Positions 24,473 through 32,769 of a DNA stretch of 64,000 bases are shown in pieces. Origin of the DNA: Gilvimarinus japonicus. GTDB lineage: Bacteria; Pseudomonadota; Gammaproteobacteria; Pseudomonadales; Cellvibrionaceae. A program made the translations under genes and the position numbers. The stretch is taken from contig NZ_AP031500.1 in NCBI RefSeq assembly GCF_042847215.1, positions 2,170,001 through 2,234,000 on the forward strand, given 5' to 3'. Each line of letters begins with the position of its first letter. Within the stretch, counting starts at the first letter, position 1. Below the pieces are notes generated by a model. It did no database searches. It saw nothing but the letters and a program-made list of their open reading frames with translations, and was not told the DNA's origin.

Positions 24473-26245
24473 CTATTGGGGTGTCAGTGAAACATCAAAG
24501 CACGCAGGCTGATAATCAGCCTGCTGTACGCCCGAGTGTGTATTATAATCGTAAACCGAAATCACGTAAGTCGAACCGCTTTGCAGACTCAAGTCGACCA
24601 CTTCCTGATCAACCATAGCGCTTGTTCCACGCCAGAGCTGCCCGCCACGCTGAACCATAACATCTGGATCAGTAGCCTCAGCACGATCACCGTTATTTTT
24701 TACGTTTAATTGGTAGCGACCACTGGTAAAAGCCGTAGTCTTTAAAAACGCGTGTACGCCCAACTTATTGTCGGTGCCATTTTCTTGCGTGCTGCAGGCG
24801 GTGACAATACTGCCATCGGCCACCACGTCAATGTACAGGGGTAAAACGTCCTCGGTGTCACCATTGTTGGTTTCCCCTGCACCGTACTGATCGCGACTGT
24901 CAATGCGCTGCTCATCCATTAAATCATCTAATCGCAAAAACACCGACGGATATCGCGTCTGCATAATATCGGCGAAACTAAAAATAGTCATAAATGCTGA
25001 ATTGGCCACGTAAAGGCTATCGCTCAAAACGCCATATATTTGCGCAAAAGCCCCTGACTCCGCCAGGTGATAAAAAATACTCTGAATGGAGGATTCACTA
25101 TACCAACCCGGGTTTGATACATTTTTTCGGTTGATATCAAAGCCACTCCCAAAACGCTGCACCACTCCGGAGGTATCCCGGTACTCGGGGTCCGCCAATA
25201 CATACCCGGCAATGGCGTTGGCAAAGCCCTCAGAATATGCAACACGCATATCGAGTTTATCCGCTCCCTGATGACTGCCGCCGATAGAGTCGGCCCGCCT
25301 ACCTACCTGAAACTCCAGAAAATGGCCCCATTCGTGTGCCACAACATGGGCGTCATACTCATCGGTGTCTGAGTCCTCTTGCCCCAAAATATAAACAGCC
25401 TCACCATTGTAAAAGCTGGTGCCAATATCGCCCGCTGGCAAATCGCCACTGGCCCCGCTATTGTTAACAGACCAGCGGAAGACACTTGGCGGTAGGGCTA
25501 AATTTGCATCGACATCGACGAGTTTTTGTATTGATTGATACGCCGTATCCATAATCGCAAACGGTGCGGCGGCCCGCGGCTCGGTATAACCACTCCCGGT
25601 CCACCCTGACGCTGCGTGCAAGTCACGCTGGGAGTTTACTGCGCCACTGGTGCGTAACTGCCCCTCCAGCACATAAAGTGCATCGCCTGCGGTGTTGTCT
25701 TCAACGCGAACTTCCCATTGCGCAGCAGCATCGGCAAAACTTAACGCCTCAACCTGAACTTTAACCTCCGTATTCGTTGGCGCTTGCAGCGTGTACTTTC
25801 CCGATTCATCTGTCTGTGATGTCGCAATTACACTGCCAACTTGGTTAACTAAATTCACGCGCGCCAAGCGCACGGCTTTGGCAACGGTTGCGGCATAATC
25901 TAGTCCCGCTGTTTTACTTACGGGCACATAGTCATAACTAACGGTGCCGGTAATTTGCACTGAATCTGGCAGCGAGCTAAAAGACGACGAAGAGCTCGAC
26001 AAAACACTGGATGACGAGCTATCGCTGCTGACAGATGAGGCACTTGAACTGGACGCGCTGCTGGGGGGCTCAGCAACTGATGAGCGCGAACCGCTGGAAA
26101 CCGAGCCATCATTTCCGCCTCCAGAGCCACCACAGGCCGCAAGTGTCAACACAAGCGCAACCACTACCCAGCGACCGACGCCCGACACCTGCGTATACAC
26201 CTTTGTCGCCCCGAACTGCATCGCCGACACCTTTTTTATCGCCAT
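24473..26245 (-). CDS. Secreted lipoprotein with zinc-metalloprotease motif and polyserine linker
   Basis: 590-residue lipoprotein. I start at ATG 26245 (AAGG 9 nt upstream); the longer frame opens with an unsupported TTG. Signal peptide ends at lipobox LAAC (Cys38), followed by Gly- and a Ser-rich linker (about 45-92), a style typical of Saccharophagus/Cellvibrio secreted proteins. Next comes an Ig/CarboxypepD-like beta domain (about 96-190, with ESGKYTLQAP), then a catalytic-looking region with HEWGH at 304-308 (VVAHEWGHFLEF), the HExxH zincin signature; the third ligand may be in SEGFANAIAG, where E/N follow. The C-terminal part (about 490-590) resembles a PPC-like beta domain (SGSTYVISVYDY). 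Substrate unknown. Confidence 0.8.
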   Translation of the reverse strand: MAIKKVSAMQFGATKVYTQVSGVGRWVVVALVLTLAACGGSGGGNDGSVSSGSRSSVAEPPSSASSSSASSVSSDSSSSSVLSSSSSSFSSLPDSVQITGTVSYDYVPVSKTAGLDYAATVAKAVRLARVNLVNQVGSVIATSQTDESGKYTLQAPTNTEVKVQVEALSFADAAAQWEVRVEDNTAGDALYVLEGQLRTSGAVNSQRDLHAASGWTGSGYTEPRAAAPFAIMDTAYQSIQKLVDVDANLALPPSVFRWSVNNSGASGDLPAGDIGTSFYNGEAVYILGQEDSDTDEYDAHVVAHEWGHFLEFQVGRRADSIGGSHQGADKLDMRVAYSEGFANAIAGYVLADPEYRDTSGVVQRFGSGFDINRKNVSNPGWYSESSIQSIFYHLAESGAFAQIYGVLSDSLYVANSAFMTIFSFADIMQTRYPSVFLRLDDLMDEQRIDSRDQYGAGETNNGDTEDVLPLYIDVVADGSIVTACSTQENGTDNKLGVHAFLKTTAFTSGRYQLNVKNNGDRAEATDPDVMVQRGGQLWRGTSAMVDQEVVDLSLQSGSTYVISVYDYNTHSGVQQADYQPACFDVSLTPQ

Positions 26246-26451
26246 ACCATACAACCTTATGATTTTGTGACGGCCAGTACGCCGCCGGGTCTTTTCTTGC
26301 ACACGCCTCCAAGACTCGCTCAAAGCATAACGAAAATCGCTTAGCCACGCGATATTTACCGACCCGCCGGTGCCCTTAACTTCGCTCCCAGCGCTAAAGA
26401 GTGATAAAATCAGGCAGCGGCCACATTGGCCTCAGAGCGTTTACCTTGCCG

Positions 26452-26952
26452 ATGGAGCCGACGGTGTTTCGATTAATCCCTATTGTTTTATTGCTGGCCC
26501 TGCTGTTTTTTGGGGTTTCTTGGTTGCGCAAGTTACCACCGGGCAAACAGCGCAAAATGGTTCTTCGGGTGCTGTTTACTCTGCTGGTCGGGACACTGAT
26601 ATTTTTAGCCTTAACCGGCCGAATTCACTGGTTAGGCGCATTACTGGGCGCTTTAATTCCAGTGGCTAAGGGCCTGTTTAATCTTGCGGCGCAATTTTTA
26701 CCGTTTTTGCACCGTCACCGCGCGGCGCAAACACCGCCCCCCAACACTGCCAGCGGCAATATTAGCCTAGATGAGGCATTACTGACTCTGGGAATAAAAG
26801 ACGCGTATCAGGCCGGCTCACTCACCGTCGAACAAGTTGAGGCAGCGCACAAACGGCTGATTCAAAAACTGCATCCGGATCGGGGCGGCAACGATTACTT
26901 AGCCTCCCGCATCAACTCAGCGAAAACCTGCGTTATCAAGGCGCTCGGCTAG
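26452..26952 (+). CDS. Membrane protein with C-terminal DnaJ-like domain
   Basis: About 166 residues. Two or three hydrophobic helices lie in the N-terminal half (LIPIVLLLALLFFGVSW and LFTLLVGTLIFLALTG, plus a short third), then a linker and a truncated J domain (about 105-165) with helix II/III around the loop LHPDRGGNDYLASRINSAK. The HPD tripeptide is present, so Hsp70 stimulation is possible. The TIM14/Pam18-like arrangement, membrane helices before a J domain, is seen in many proteobacterial proteins of unknown role. Start is uncertain: ATG 26452 has no ribosome binding site, while GTG 26464 has GGAG 6 nt before it; the frame also stays open to 26401. Confidence 0.82.
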   Translation: MEPTVFRLIPIVLLLALLFFGVSWLRKLPPGKQRKMVLRVLFTLLVGTLIFLALTGRIHWLGALLGALIPVAKGLFNLAAQFLPFLHRHRAAQTPPPNTASGNISLDEALLTLGIKDAYQAGSLTVEQVEAAHKRLIQKLHPDRGGNDYLASRINSAKTCVIKALG

Positions 26953-26954
26953 CG

Positions 26955-27770
26955 CTACTTCTTTTTCTTAAGCAGCAAGTGAATATAGCGACCCAAGTCC
27001 CGGTAAGGTAGCTCGCGCGAGAGTTTTTGCTCTAGCGCCAAGACCGACTCTGCCTCCCGCTCACGTCGCTCCGGGTCTAAAATATAGTCGTAAAAAACCC
27101 GAATCCCGCTGTGGCACAGCACATCCAGATCGCGACTCGCGCAATAGCTTAGCAGCGCTTCGGGCGTAAGTGGGTTGGTCGGCGTTAAGCTGCCACGGTG
27201 AGCGCGATAGTCCTCGCTTTTGACCTTCTTATAGTTTGCCCGCAGGAGGTTTTTGTAGACTAACGCGTGCTTATTATAAAAAATCAGCGATAAGTGCCCG
27301 CCTGGTCGAAGCTGCTGCAGCACGCTATCGAGTAACGCAAAAGGCTCTGTCACCCACTCAATTACAGCGTGGCAAATCACCAAGTCAAACTGCGGCGCGC
27401 AATCCGTTAAATGCTCAGAGACACTTTGCGCCGGACAGTGCAGCAGTCGCACCCGATCCGTTGCCTGTAACTCAACAGCGCGGCGGCGCGCCAGTGCCAG
27501 CATATTGGCCGAGATATCGCACAACACTAAAGAGTGCCCCGCCGCCGCCAGCGGCAGCGAAAATTGCCCCTGACCACCACCAGCATCGAGAATATTTAAG
27601 GTTTTATCGGGCGTTAACGGCACGTAGGGGGCAATAGGCAACACATCGGTAAAATCCCGCGCCAGTACCGCCAGCCGTATTTGGCCTTTCAGGCCACCGT
27701 AAATATTGCGGGTAAAGCGCTCGGCCAAATCGTCAAAATTGCGATCGTGTGAAGTAGGCTGGACAGGCAT
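26955..27770 (-). CDS. cmoM: tRNA 5-carboxymethoxyuridine methyltransferase CmoM
   Basis: SAM-dependent methyltransferase that converts cmo5U34 to mcmo5U in tRNA wobble positions. The 271-residue class I methyltransferase has the CmoM-specific opening DRNFDDLAERFTRNIYGGLK, motif I LDAGGGQGQFSLPLA, and a post-I acidic LCDISANML. The rest (SLIFYNKHALVYKNLLRANY) also matches the CmoM/SmtA family rather than generic enzymes. It is convergent with the DnaJ-like gene and divergent from the GIY-YIG gene. Confidence 0.92.
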   Translation of the reverse strand: MPVQPTSHDRNFDDLAERFTRNIYGGLKGQIRLAVLARDFTDVLPIAPYVPLTPDKTLNILDAGGGQGQFSLPLAAAGHSLVLCDISANMLALARRRAVELQATDRVRLLHCPAQSVSEHLTDCAPQFDLVICHAVIEWVTEPFALLDSVLQQLRPGGHLSLIFYNKHALVYKNLLRANYKKVKSEDYRAHRGSLTPTNPLTPEALLSYCASRDLDVLCHSGIRVFYDYILDPERREREAESVLALEQKLSRELPYRDLGRYIHLLLKKKK

Positions 27771-27804
27771 TAGAAGACGGTACCGTTTGATGCCCGCGTC
27801 GGGC

Positions 27805-27822
27805 TATAATGGCGCGATTATA
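27805..27822. promoter_or_regulatory. Divergent -10 boxes between cmoM and the GIY-YIG gene
   Basis: A perfect TATAAT at 27805-27810 on the plus strand and another TATAAT on the minus strand (27822-27817) lie 6 bp apart in an 87-bp gap between two divergent genes. Matching -35 boxes are weak, so each promoter is uncertain, but the paired perfect boxes in the only possible promoter region make both plausible. Confidence 0.45.
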
Positions 27823-27857
27823 CCCTAGATAACAGCCTTAAAACTGCCCAACAACCC

Positions 27858-28136
27858 ATGTGGTACACCTACATTATTTTAAGTGACAACAACAAGCTGT
27901 ACACCGGCATTACTACCGATATCGCCCGCCGCTGGCAGGAGCATACCAGCGGTGTGCGCGGCGCACGGTTTTTTCGAACCTGTAAACCTGTGAAGTTGTG
28001 TCGCCTGGAATCGTTTAACAACCGGGCGGATGCCAGCGCCCGCGAAGCGGCCATCAAAAAACTCGCCAGAGCCGCCAAAGAGGCGCTTATTGCCAGCGGC
28101 TCGCCCGAGCCATTGCCCACGTTGCCACGCTCTTAA
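27858..28136 (+). CDS. GIY-YIG domain protein (YhbQ/UPF0213)
   Basis: 92-residue single-domain member of the GIY-YIG nuclease superfamily. The motif appears as WYTYIILSDNNKLYTGITTD, with the GIY positions as TYI and YIG as YTG, followed by the catalytic arginine in ARRWQEHTSG; the C-terminal part REAAIKKLARAAKEALI is the UPF0213 pattern. E. coli YhbQ has nuclease activity in vitro, biological role unclear. Its stop overlaps the next ATG (TAATGG), coupling it to the DTW protein. Confidence 0.9.
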   Translation: MWYTYIILSDNNKLYTGITTDIARRWQEHTSGVRGARFFRTCKPVKLCRLESFNNRADASAREAAIKKLARAAKEALIASGSPEPLPTLPRS

Positions 28137-28714
28137 TGGCGCGCGCACTTTGCCCGAACTGTAAAAGGCCCAAGGCGCGCTGTTTTTGTCGCTATATCCG
28201 GCCAATTGCCAACCACACCCAGATAATACTGCTGCAACACCCAGATGAATCTGGCCACCCAAAAAATACTGGCGAGCTACTGCACCAGTGTTTAGCGTCA
28301 AGCGAGCTGATCGTTGCGGAATGTATTGATAACACAACCGATCTCAGTGACACCGCACTGCTTTACCCCGAGCAGCCAACCTCTAACCGCTTAACTACGC
28401 AACCGCCGGTATCGCCCAAGCAAAATCACCACATTAAGCGCCTGATTGTGATTGACGCGACTTGGCGCAAAAGCCGTAAAATGCTCCACTTAAACCCCTG
28501 GTTAGGCACACTGGCGCGTCTCCAGTTAGACACAATACCCGCCAGCCGCTACCGCATACGAACCGCCGCCGACCACGATCAGCTTTCCACATTCGAGGCA
28601 AGTTGTTACGCTTTGCAGCAACTGGAGGCCAGCCCGGCCCTGTGTGAGCAAGCGCTACGCGCCTTCGATGACTATATAAACCATCTTGTAAGCTTTGACC
28701 CCAACCGGCGTTAA
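28136..28714 (+). CDS. DTW-domain tRNA aminocarboxypropyltransferase (TapT-like)
   Basis: DTW-domain enzymes transfer the aminocarboxypropyl group of SAM to tRNA uridines (acp3U47 by TapT). The 192-residue protein opens with a zinc-binding Cys cluster CPNCKRPKARCFC, contains IILLQHPDESGHPKNTGEL and the DTW-region block VIDATWRKSRKML (DATW in place of DTW), and ends YALQQLEASPALCEQAL. Assigning TapT specifically is inference. It overlaps the GIY-YIG gene by 1 base and is followed by the M16C peptidase after 30 nt. Confidence 0.88.
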   Translation: MARALCPNCKRPKARCFCRYIRPIANHTQIILLQHPDESGHPKNTGELLHQCLASSELIVAECIDNTTDLSDTALLYPEQPTSNRLTTQPPVSPKQNHHIKRLIVIDATWRKSRKMLHLNPWLGTLARLQLDTIPASRYRIRTAADHDQLSTFEASCYALQQLEASPALCEQALRAFDDYINHLVSFDPNRR

Positions 28715-28744
28715 CGCTGGCAGGTCACCAACATTGAGTACTCT

Positions 28745-31675
28745 ATGACCACACATCAACACCCCGAGTTTGAGCTCCTGCGTCGTAAACCGTTAGAGTC
28801 TTTAAACCTTACCGTGGAAGAATACCGCCACCGCCAGACTGGCGCGCAACACATTCATCTGGCCTCAAGCAACAACGAGAACGTGTTCTTAGTGGCACTG
28901 CGCACCGTACCCGACGATTCCAGCGGGGTGGCTCATATTTTAGAACACACCGCCCTGTGTGGCAGTGAGCGCTACCCGGTGCGCGACCCGTTTTTTATGA
29001 TGACACGGCGCTCGCTGAACACCTTTATGAACGCCTTCACCAGCTCCGACTGGACCGCTTACCCTTTTGCCAGCCAAAACCGCAAAGACTTTAACAACCT
29101 GCTCGATGTTTACCTCGATGCGGTCTTTTTTGCCAGCCTCGACCCCTTGGATTTTGCTCAAGAGGGACACCGTTTAGAGTTTGCCGATGCAAACGATGTT
29201 GACTCACCACTAACCTACAAAGGCGTGGTATTTAACGAGATGAAAGGCGCCATGAGCTCCGTGCCCGCCCAGCTAGGGCAAAAACTCGACAGTCTGTTGT
29301 TTCCGAGCAGCACCTATCATCACAACAGCGGCGGCGATCCGGCGCATATCCCCGACCTCACCTACGACGGGCTGCAAGCTTTTTATAAGCGTCACTATCA
29401 TCCCAGTAACGCCGTTTTTATGACCTATGGCGATATTCCCGCCGCCGAGCACCAAGAAAAATTCCACCGGCAAGCGCTGGCAAAGTTTGACGCTCTGGAC
29501 AACACCATTGCCGTCAAACCCGAGAAACGTATGCACGCTCCAATCCGGGTTGAAGATGCTTACCCGCTCGAGGCCAGCGACGCGGAAGCGGAAACAAAAG
29601 ACAACAAAACCCACGTCGTCATGGGTTGGCTACTGGGGCAAGTAACCGATTTAGAAACCGCGTTAGAAACCCACCTGTTGGTGAGTATCTTGCTCGACAA
29701 CAGCGCCTCGCCGTTGACCATGGCACTAGAACAAAGCGAGCTGGGGCAAGCGCCTTCGCCGCTGTGCGGCTTGGACGACAGTCAGTTTGAGATGAGCTTT
29801 GCCTGCGGTTTAGAAGGCTGCGCGGCCGATAGCACCCGAGATGTCGAACAACTTATTCTCAACACCTTAACCGAGGTGGCAAACAACGGTGTACCTAGAG
29901 AGCAGATAGAGTCGTCGCTGCACCAATTAGAACTAGCCCAGCGCGAAGTCGGCGGCGATGGCTTTCCCTACGGTTTGCAACTGATTATGACGGCCTTAAC
30001 CGCCGCCACTCACCGGGGCGATACCGTCGCGCAATTGGATTTAGAGTCGGCGCTGGCGCGCGTGCGCAAAACGGTGCTTGAGCCCGATTTTATTCAGCGT
30101 CGGGTGCGCGAATGGCTGCTGGACAACACCCACAGGGTAACCCTTACCCTGCGCCCCGATGCCCATATGGCCGCCCGCGCCAATGAGGCCGAGCGCGCTA
30201 AGCTATCGGCCATCAAAAGCCAACTGAGCGACGCCGAACGCGAGGCTATTATCACCCAGGCAAAAGCCTTAGAAGCGCGCCAAGAGCTGCAAGAGGACGA
30301 CAGCATCCTGCCGCAAGTCACACTCGCGGACATCCCCGTCGATATGCACTATACCGCCGGCACCCACGAGAGCATCGCCGGGTACCACTTACGCTGTTAC
30401 GGCGCCGGCACCAACGGCTTATTGTATCAACAAGTGGTGATTAAGCTTCCCGAGTTAAGCGAGCAGGAGCTGCAGTTGCTACCGGTTTACGCCTTGGCGT
30501 TAACCGAAGTCGGTTTTGGTACGTTGGACTATCTTGCGGTACAAAATTTACAGGCGCAGCGAGTAGGCTCACTAACCGCCAAGGCGGCCATTCGCAGCAC
30601 CGGCAGCAACCCGCAAAACCTTGATGGCTATCTTATTGTGTCCGCCAAAGCGCTGGCCAAAAATGCCGAGCTGACCACTGAGCTTATCCACAGTACACTC
30701 AGCCAAGCGCGTTTTGACGAGCACGATCGATTGCGCGAACTGGTGGCCCAGGCGCGCGCCCGACGCGAGCAAGGTGTACCCGGTAGCGGCCATGTACTCG
30801 CCATGACCGCCGCCTCGGCCGGCATGGCGCCGGGCGCCAAGCTCAACCATGACTTGGGCGGCTTGGGTGGTTTAACACAACTAATGGCGCTGGATGACTC
30901 GCTGGCCGACCCCGCCGCACTTGAATCGCTGAGCGCCGCGCTAGAGGCAATCCACACTCGTATTAAGCATGCACCGCGTCAGTTCTTGCTGGTCGGTGAG
31001 GATGAACAGCTGCCCCACTACCGTCAGCTGCTAGAAAAATACTGGCCCGCAGCCACTCAAGCGAGCTTTGCACCGCTCAACCTGCCGGCGGTGAGTCATC
31101 CAGTGCGCGAAGCTTGGCTGACCAACACCCAGGTTAATTTTTGTGCAAAAGCCTACCCTACGGTTGGCGCCGACCACCCAGACGCGGCGCCGTTAACCGT
31201 GTTAAGCGGAGTACTGCGCAATGCCTACCTGCATCGCGCTATTCGCGAACGGGGCGGCGCATACGGCGGCGGTGCCAGCCAGGACAACAGCAATGGTGTG
31301 TTTCGCTTTTTCTCCTATCGCGATCCGCGCTTAACCGAAACCTTAGACGACTTTGACAAAGCCCTGAATTGGCTGCAAGAACAGGACATTGACCCAAGCG
31401 AGGTGGAGCAATCAATCTTGGGCGTGATCAGCAGTATCGACAAACCCGCCTCGCCGGCTGGGGAGGCAAAACAGACCTTCCAGGCCGAACTCTTCGAGCG
31501 CACTCGCGAGCGGCGCGAACAGTTCCGCCAACGGGTACTGCAGGTCACCATTGAGGACATTAAGCGGGTCGCACAGGCGTATTTACAACCGGATAATGCC
31601 AGTACTGCGGTTATCTCTAATGCCGCCAATAAAGATGCGCTTATCGCGTTGGGCTTAACGATTAAAACCCTTTAA
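28745..31675 (+). CDS. M16C-family metallopeptidase (presequence protease/PreP-like)
   Basis: 976-residue zinc peptidase of the pitrilysin family that forms a closed chamber and degrades short, unstructured peptides. The inverted zinc motif H64-x2-E67-H68 is in GVAHILEHTALCGSERYPVRDPF, and YKGVVFNEMKGAMSSVPAQ supplies the distal Glu region. Four alternating M16/M16C domains span the length, with the R/Y pair typical of the C-terminal half in HRAIRERGGAYGGGAS. Size and the LCGSERYPVRDPFFMM block fit the presequence-protease branch, which in bacteria is cytoplasmic (no signal peptide seen). Confidence 0.93.
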   Translation: MTTHQHPEFELLRRKPLESLNLTVEEYRHRQTGAQHIHLASSNNENVFLVALRTVPDDSSGVAHILEHTALCGSERYPVRDPFFMMTRRSLNTFMNAFTSSDWTAYPFASQNRKDFNNLLDVYLDAVFFASLDPLDFAQEGHRLEFADANDVDSPLTYKGVVFNEMKGAMSSVPAQLGQKLDSLLFPSSTYHHNSGGDPAHIPDLTYDGLQAFYKRHYHPSNAVFMTYGDIPAAEHQEKFHRQALAKFDALDNTIAVKPEKRMHAPIRVEDAYPLEASDAEAETKDNKTHVVMGWLLGQVTDLETALETHLLVSILLDNSASPLTMALEQSELGQAPSPLCGLDDSQFEMSFACGLEGCAADSTRDVEQLILNTLTEVANNGVPREQIESSLHQLELAQREVGGDGFPYGLQLIMTALTAATHRGDTVAQLDLESALARVRKTVLEPDFIQRRVREWLLDNTHRVTLTLRPDAHMAARANEAERAKLSAIKSQLSDAEREAIITQAKALEARQELQEDDSILPQVTLADIPVDMHYTAGTHESIAGYHLRCYGAGTNGLLYQQVVIKLPELSEQELQLLPVYALALTEVGFGTLDYLAVQNLQAQRVGSLTAKAAIRSTGSNPQNLDGYLIVSAKALAKNAELTTELIHSTLSQARFDEHDRLRELVAQARARREQGVPGSGHVLAMTAASAGMAPGAKLNHDLGGLGGLTQLMALDDSLADPAALESLSAALEAIHTRIKHAPRQFLLVGEDEQLPHYRQLLEKYWPAATQASFAPLNLPAVSHPVREAWLTNTQVNFCAKAYPTVGADHPDAAPLTVLSGVLRNAYLHRAIRERGGAYGGGASQDNSNGVFRFFSYRDPRLTETLDDFDKALNWLQEQDIDPSEVEQSILGVISSIDKPASPAGEAKQTFQAELFERTRERREQFRQRVLQVTIEDIKRVAQAYLQPDNASTAVISNAANKDALIALGLTIKTL

Positions 31676-31907
31676 CGAAGTACCAGTGCACTGGTCGTGG
31701 TTTTTACCGCCGAGCTGTTCTACTATTGAGCCATTAATGCGAGGTTTCACGATCGCTGTGACTTATCCCATAGCGAACGCCCTACGGCCCAGTGCGATAC
31801 TCACGGGCCGTAGCGCAGCAAGCGCGTAACCCAACAGGCACACAACGAGACATTACGATAATAACCACAAGCAACGCTCGACCCGAGGTCTAAGGCCCAA
31901 AATCAGG
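31676..31907 (+). other. Intergenic region with hairpin before the phosphatase gene
   Basis: These 232 bases hold no gene. CTACGGCCC (31782-31790) pairs perfectly with GGGCCGTAG (31805-31813) around a 14-nt loop. There is no T-run, so it is not a normal terminator of the M16C gene; it could be part of the leader or an operator for the phosphatase/kinase operon. Confidence 0.5.
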
Positions 31908-32762
31908 ATGAAGCAAACACCCATACAGGATTTGGAATCCAGCTCCGTTACCAACCCGGGGCGCAAGCGCAGCAATAACGAAGACTGCTATTTAAGTCTT
32001 CCTGCGCACGCTTTGTGGATGGTGGCAGACGGCATGGGGGGCCACGAAGCCGGTGAAGTGGCCAGCGATATCGTTCGCCAGACCCTTGAGCAAGCACCCA
32101 CAATGCCGCTGCTCGACTCGATTCAGGCGGCGCATCAGGCGGTACTGAATGCCGTCAGTCGCGGTGTTGGGGCCGAGGGCATGGGTTCAACCGTGGTGGC
32201 GTTGCGCAGTACCAGTGAGCACTATCAAATCGCCTGGGTAGGCGATAGCCGGTCGTATCTGTACAGCCGCAACAGCGATGAGCTAGAGCTTCTTACCCGC
32301 GACCACTCCTACGTGCAAATGTTGTTAGAGTCCGGTGCCATTGCCGAGACCGAGGCGCAAACTCACCCCGATCGCAACATCATCACGCAATGCCTGGGCT
32401 CACAAGAGCTGGACGACGTCACCGTCGATCACGTCGAGCGCCACTGGCAAGAAGATCAGTGGGTATTGCTATGCAGTGATGGCTTAACGGATGAGCTGAG
32501 CGACAGTGACATTGCCCAGGTTTTACAGCGCTGTAAAACGCCCCGCGATGCCACCCGCGAGCTCGTACAAGCGGCGCTGCGCGCCGGCGGCCGAGACAAT
32601 ATTACGGTCCAAGTAATCGCCGCGCCACAACACTCACCAACACTTTTACAAAAACTATCCCACTGGGTGCCCGTATTTAGTCACAGCCGGCGCCTCGATA
32701 CTGTTATCTATTTGGCCGCCATTGGTTTGTTGGTCGCCCTGCTCTACTGGACTTTGTACTGA
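31908..32762 (+). CDS. PP2C-type Ser/Thr protein phosphatase with C-terminal membrane helix
   Basis: Mn2+-dependent phosphatase predicted to reverse the adjacent kinase. The 284-residue protein has the PP2C metal motifs: RSNNEDCYL, MVADGMGGHEAGEVAS (Asp/Gly metal site), GDSRSYL and GRDNITV near the end. After residue 260 a single hydrophobic helix (VIYLAAIGLLVALLYWTLY) anchors it to the membrane at the very C terminus, with the catalytic domain in the cytoplasm. Only 7 nt separate it from the kinase, so they form an operon. Confidence 0.95.
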   Translation: MKQTPIQDLESSSVTNPGRKRSNNEDCYLSLPAHALWMVADGMGGHEAGEVASDIVRQTLEQAPTMPLLDSIQAAHQAVLNAVSRGVGAEGMGSTVVALRSTSEHYQIAWVGDSRSYLYSRNSDELELLTRDHSYVQMLLESGAIAETEAQTHPDRNIITQCLGSQELDDVTVDHVERHWQEDQWVLLCSDGLTDELSDSDIAQVLQRCKTPRDATRELVQAALRAGGRDNITVQVIAAPQHSPTLLQKLSHWVPVFSHSRRLDTVIYLAAIGLLVALLYWTLY

Positions 32763-32769
32763 TACACCC

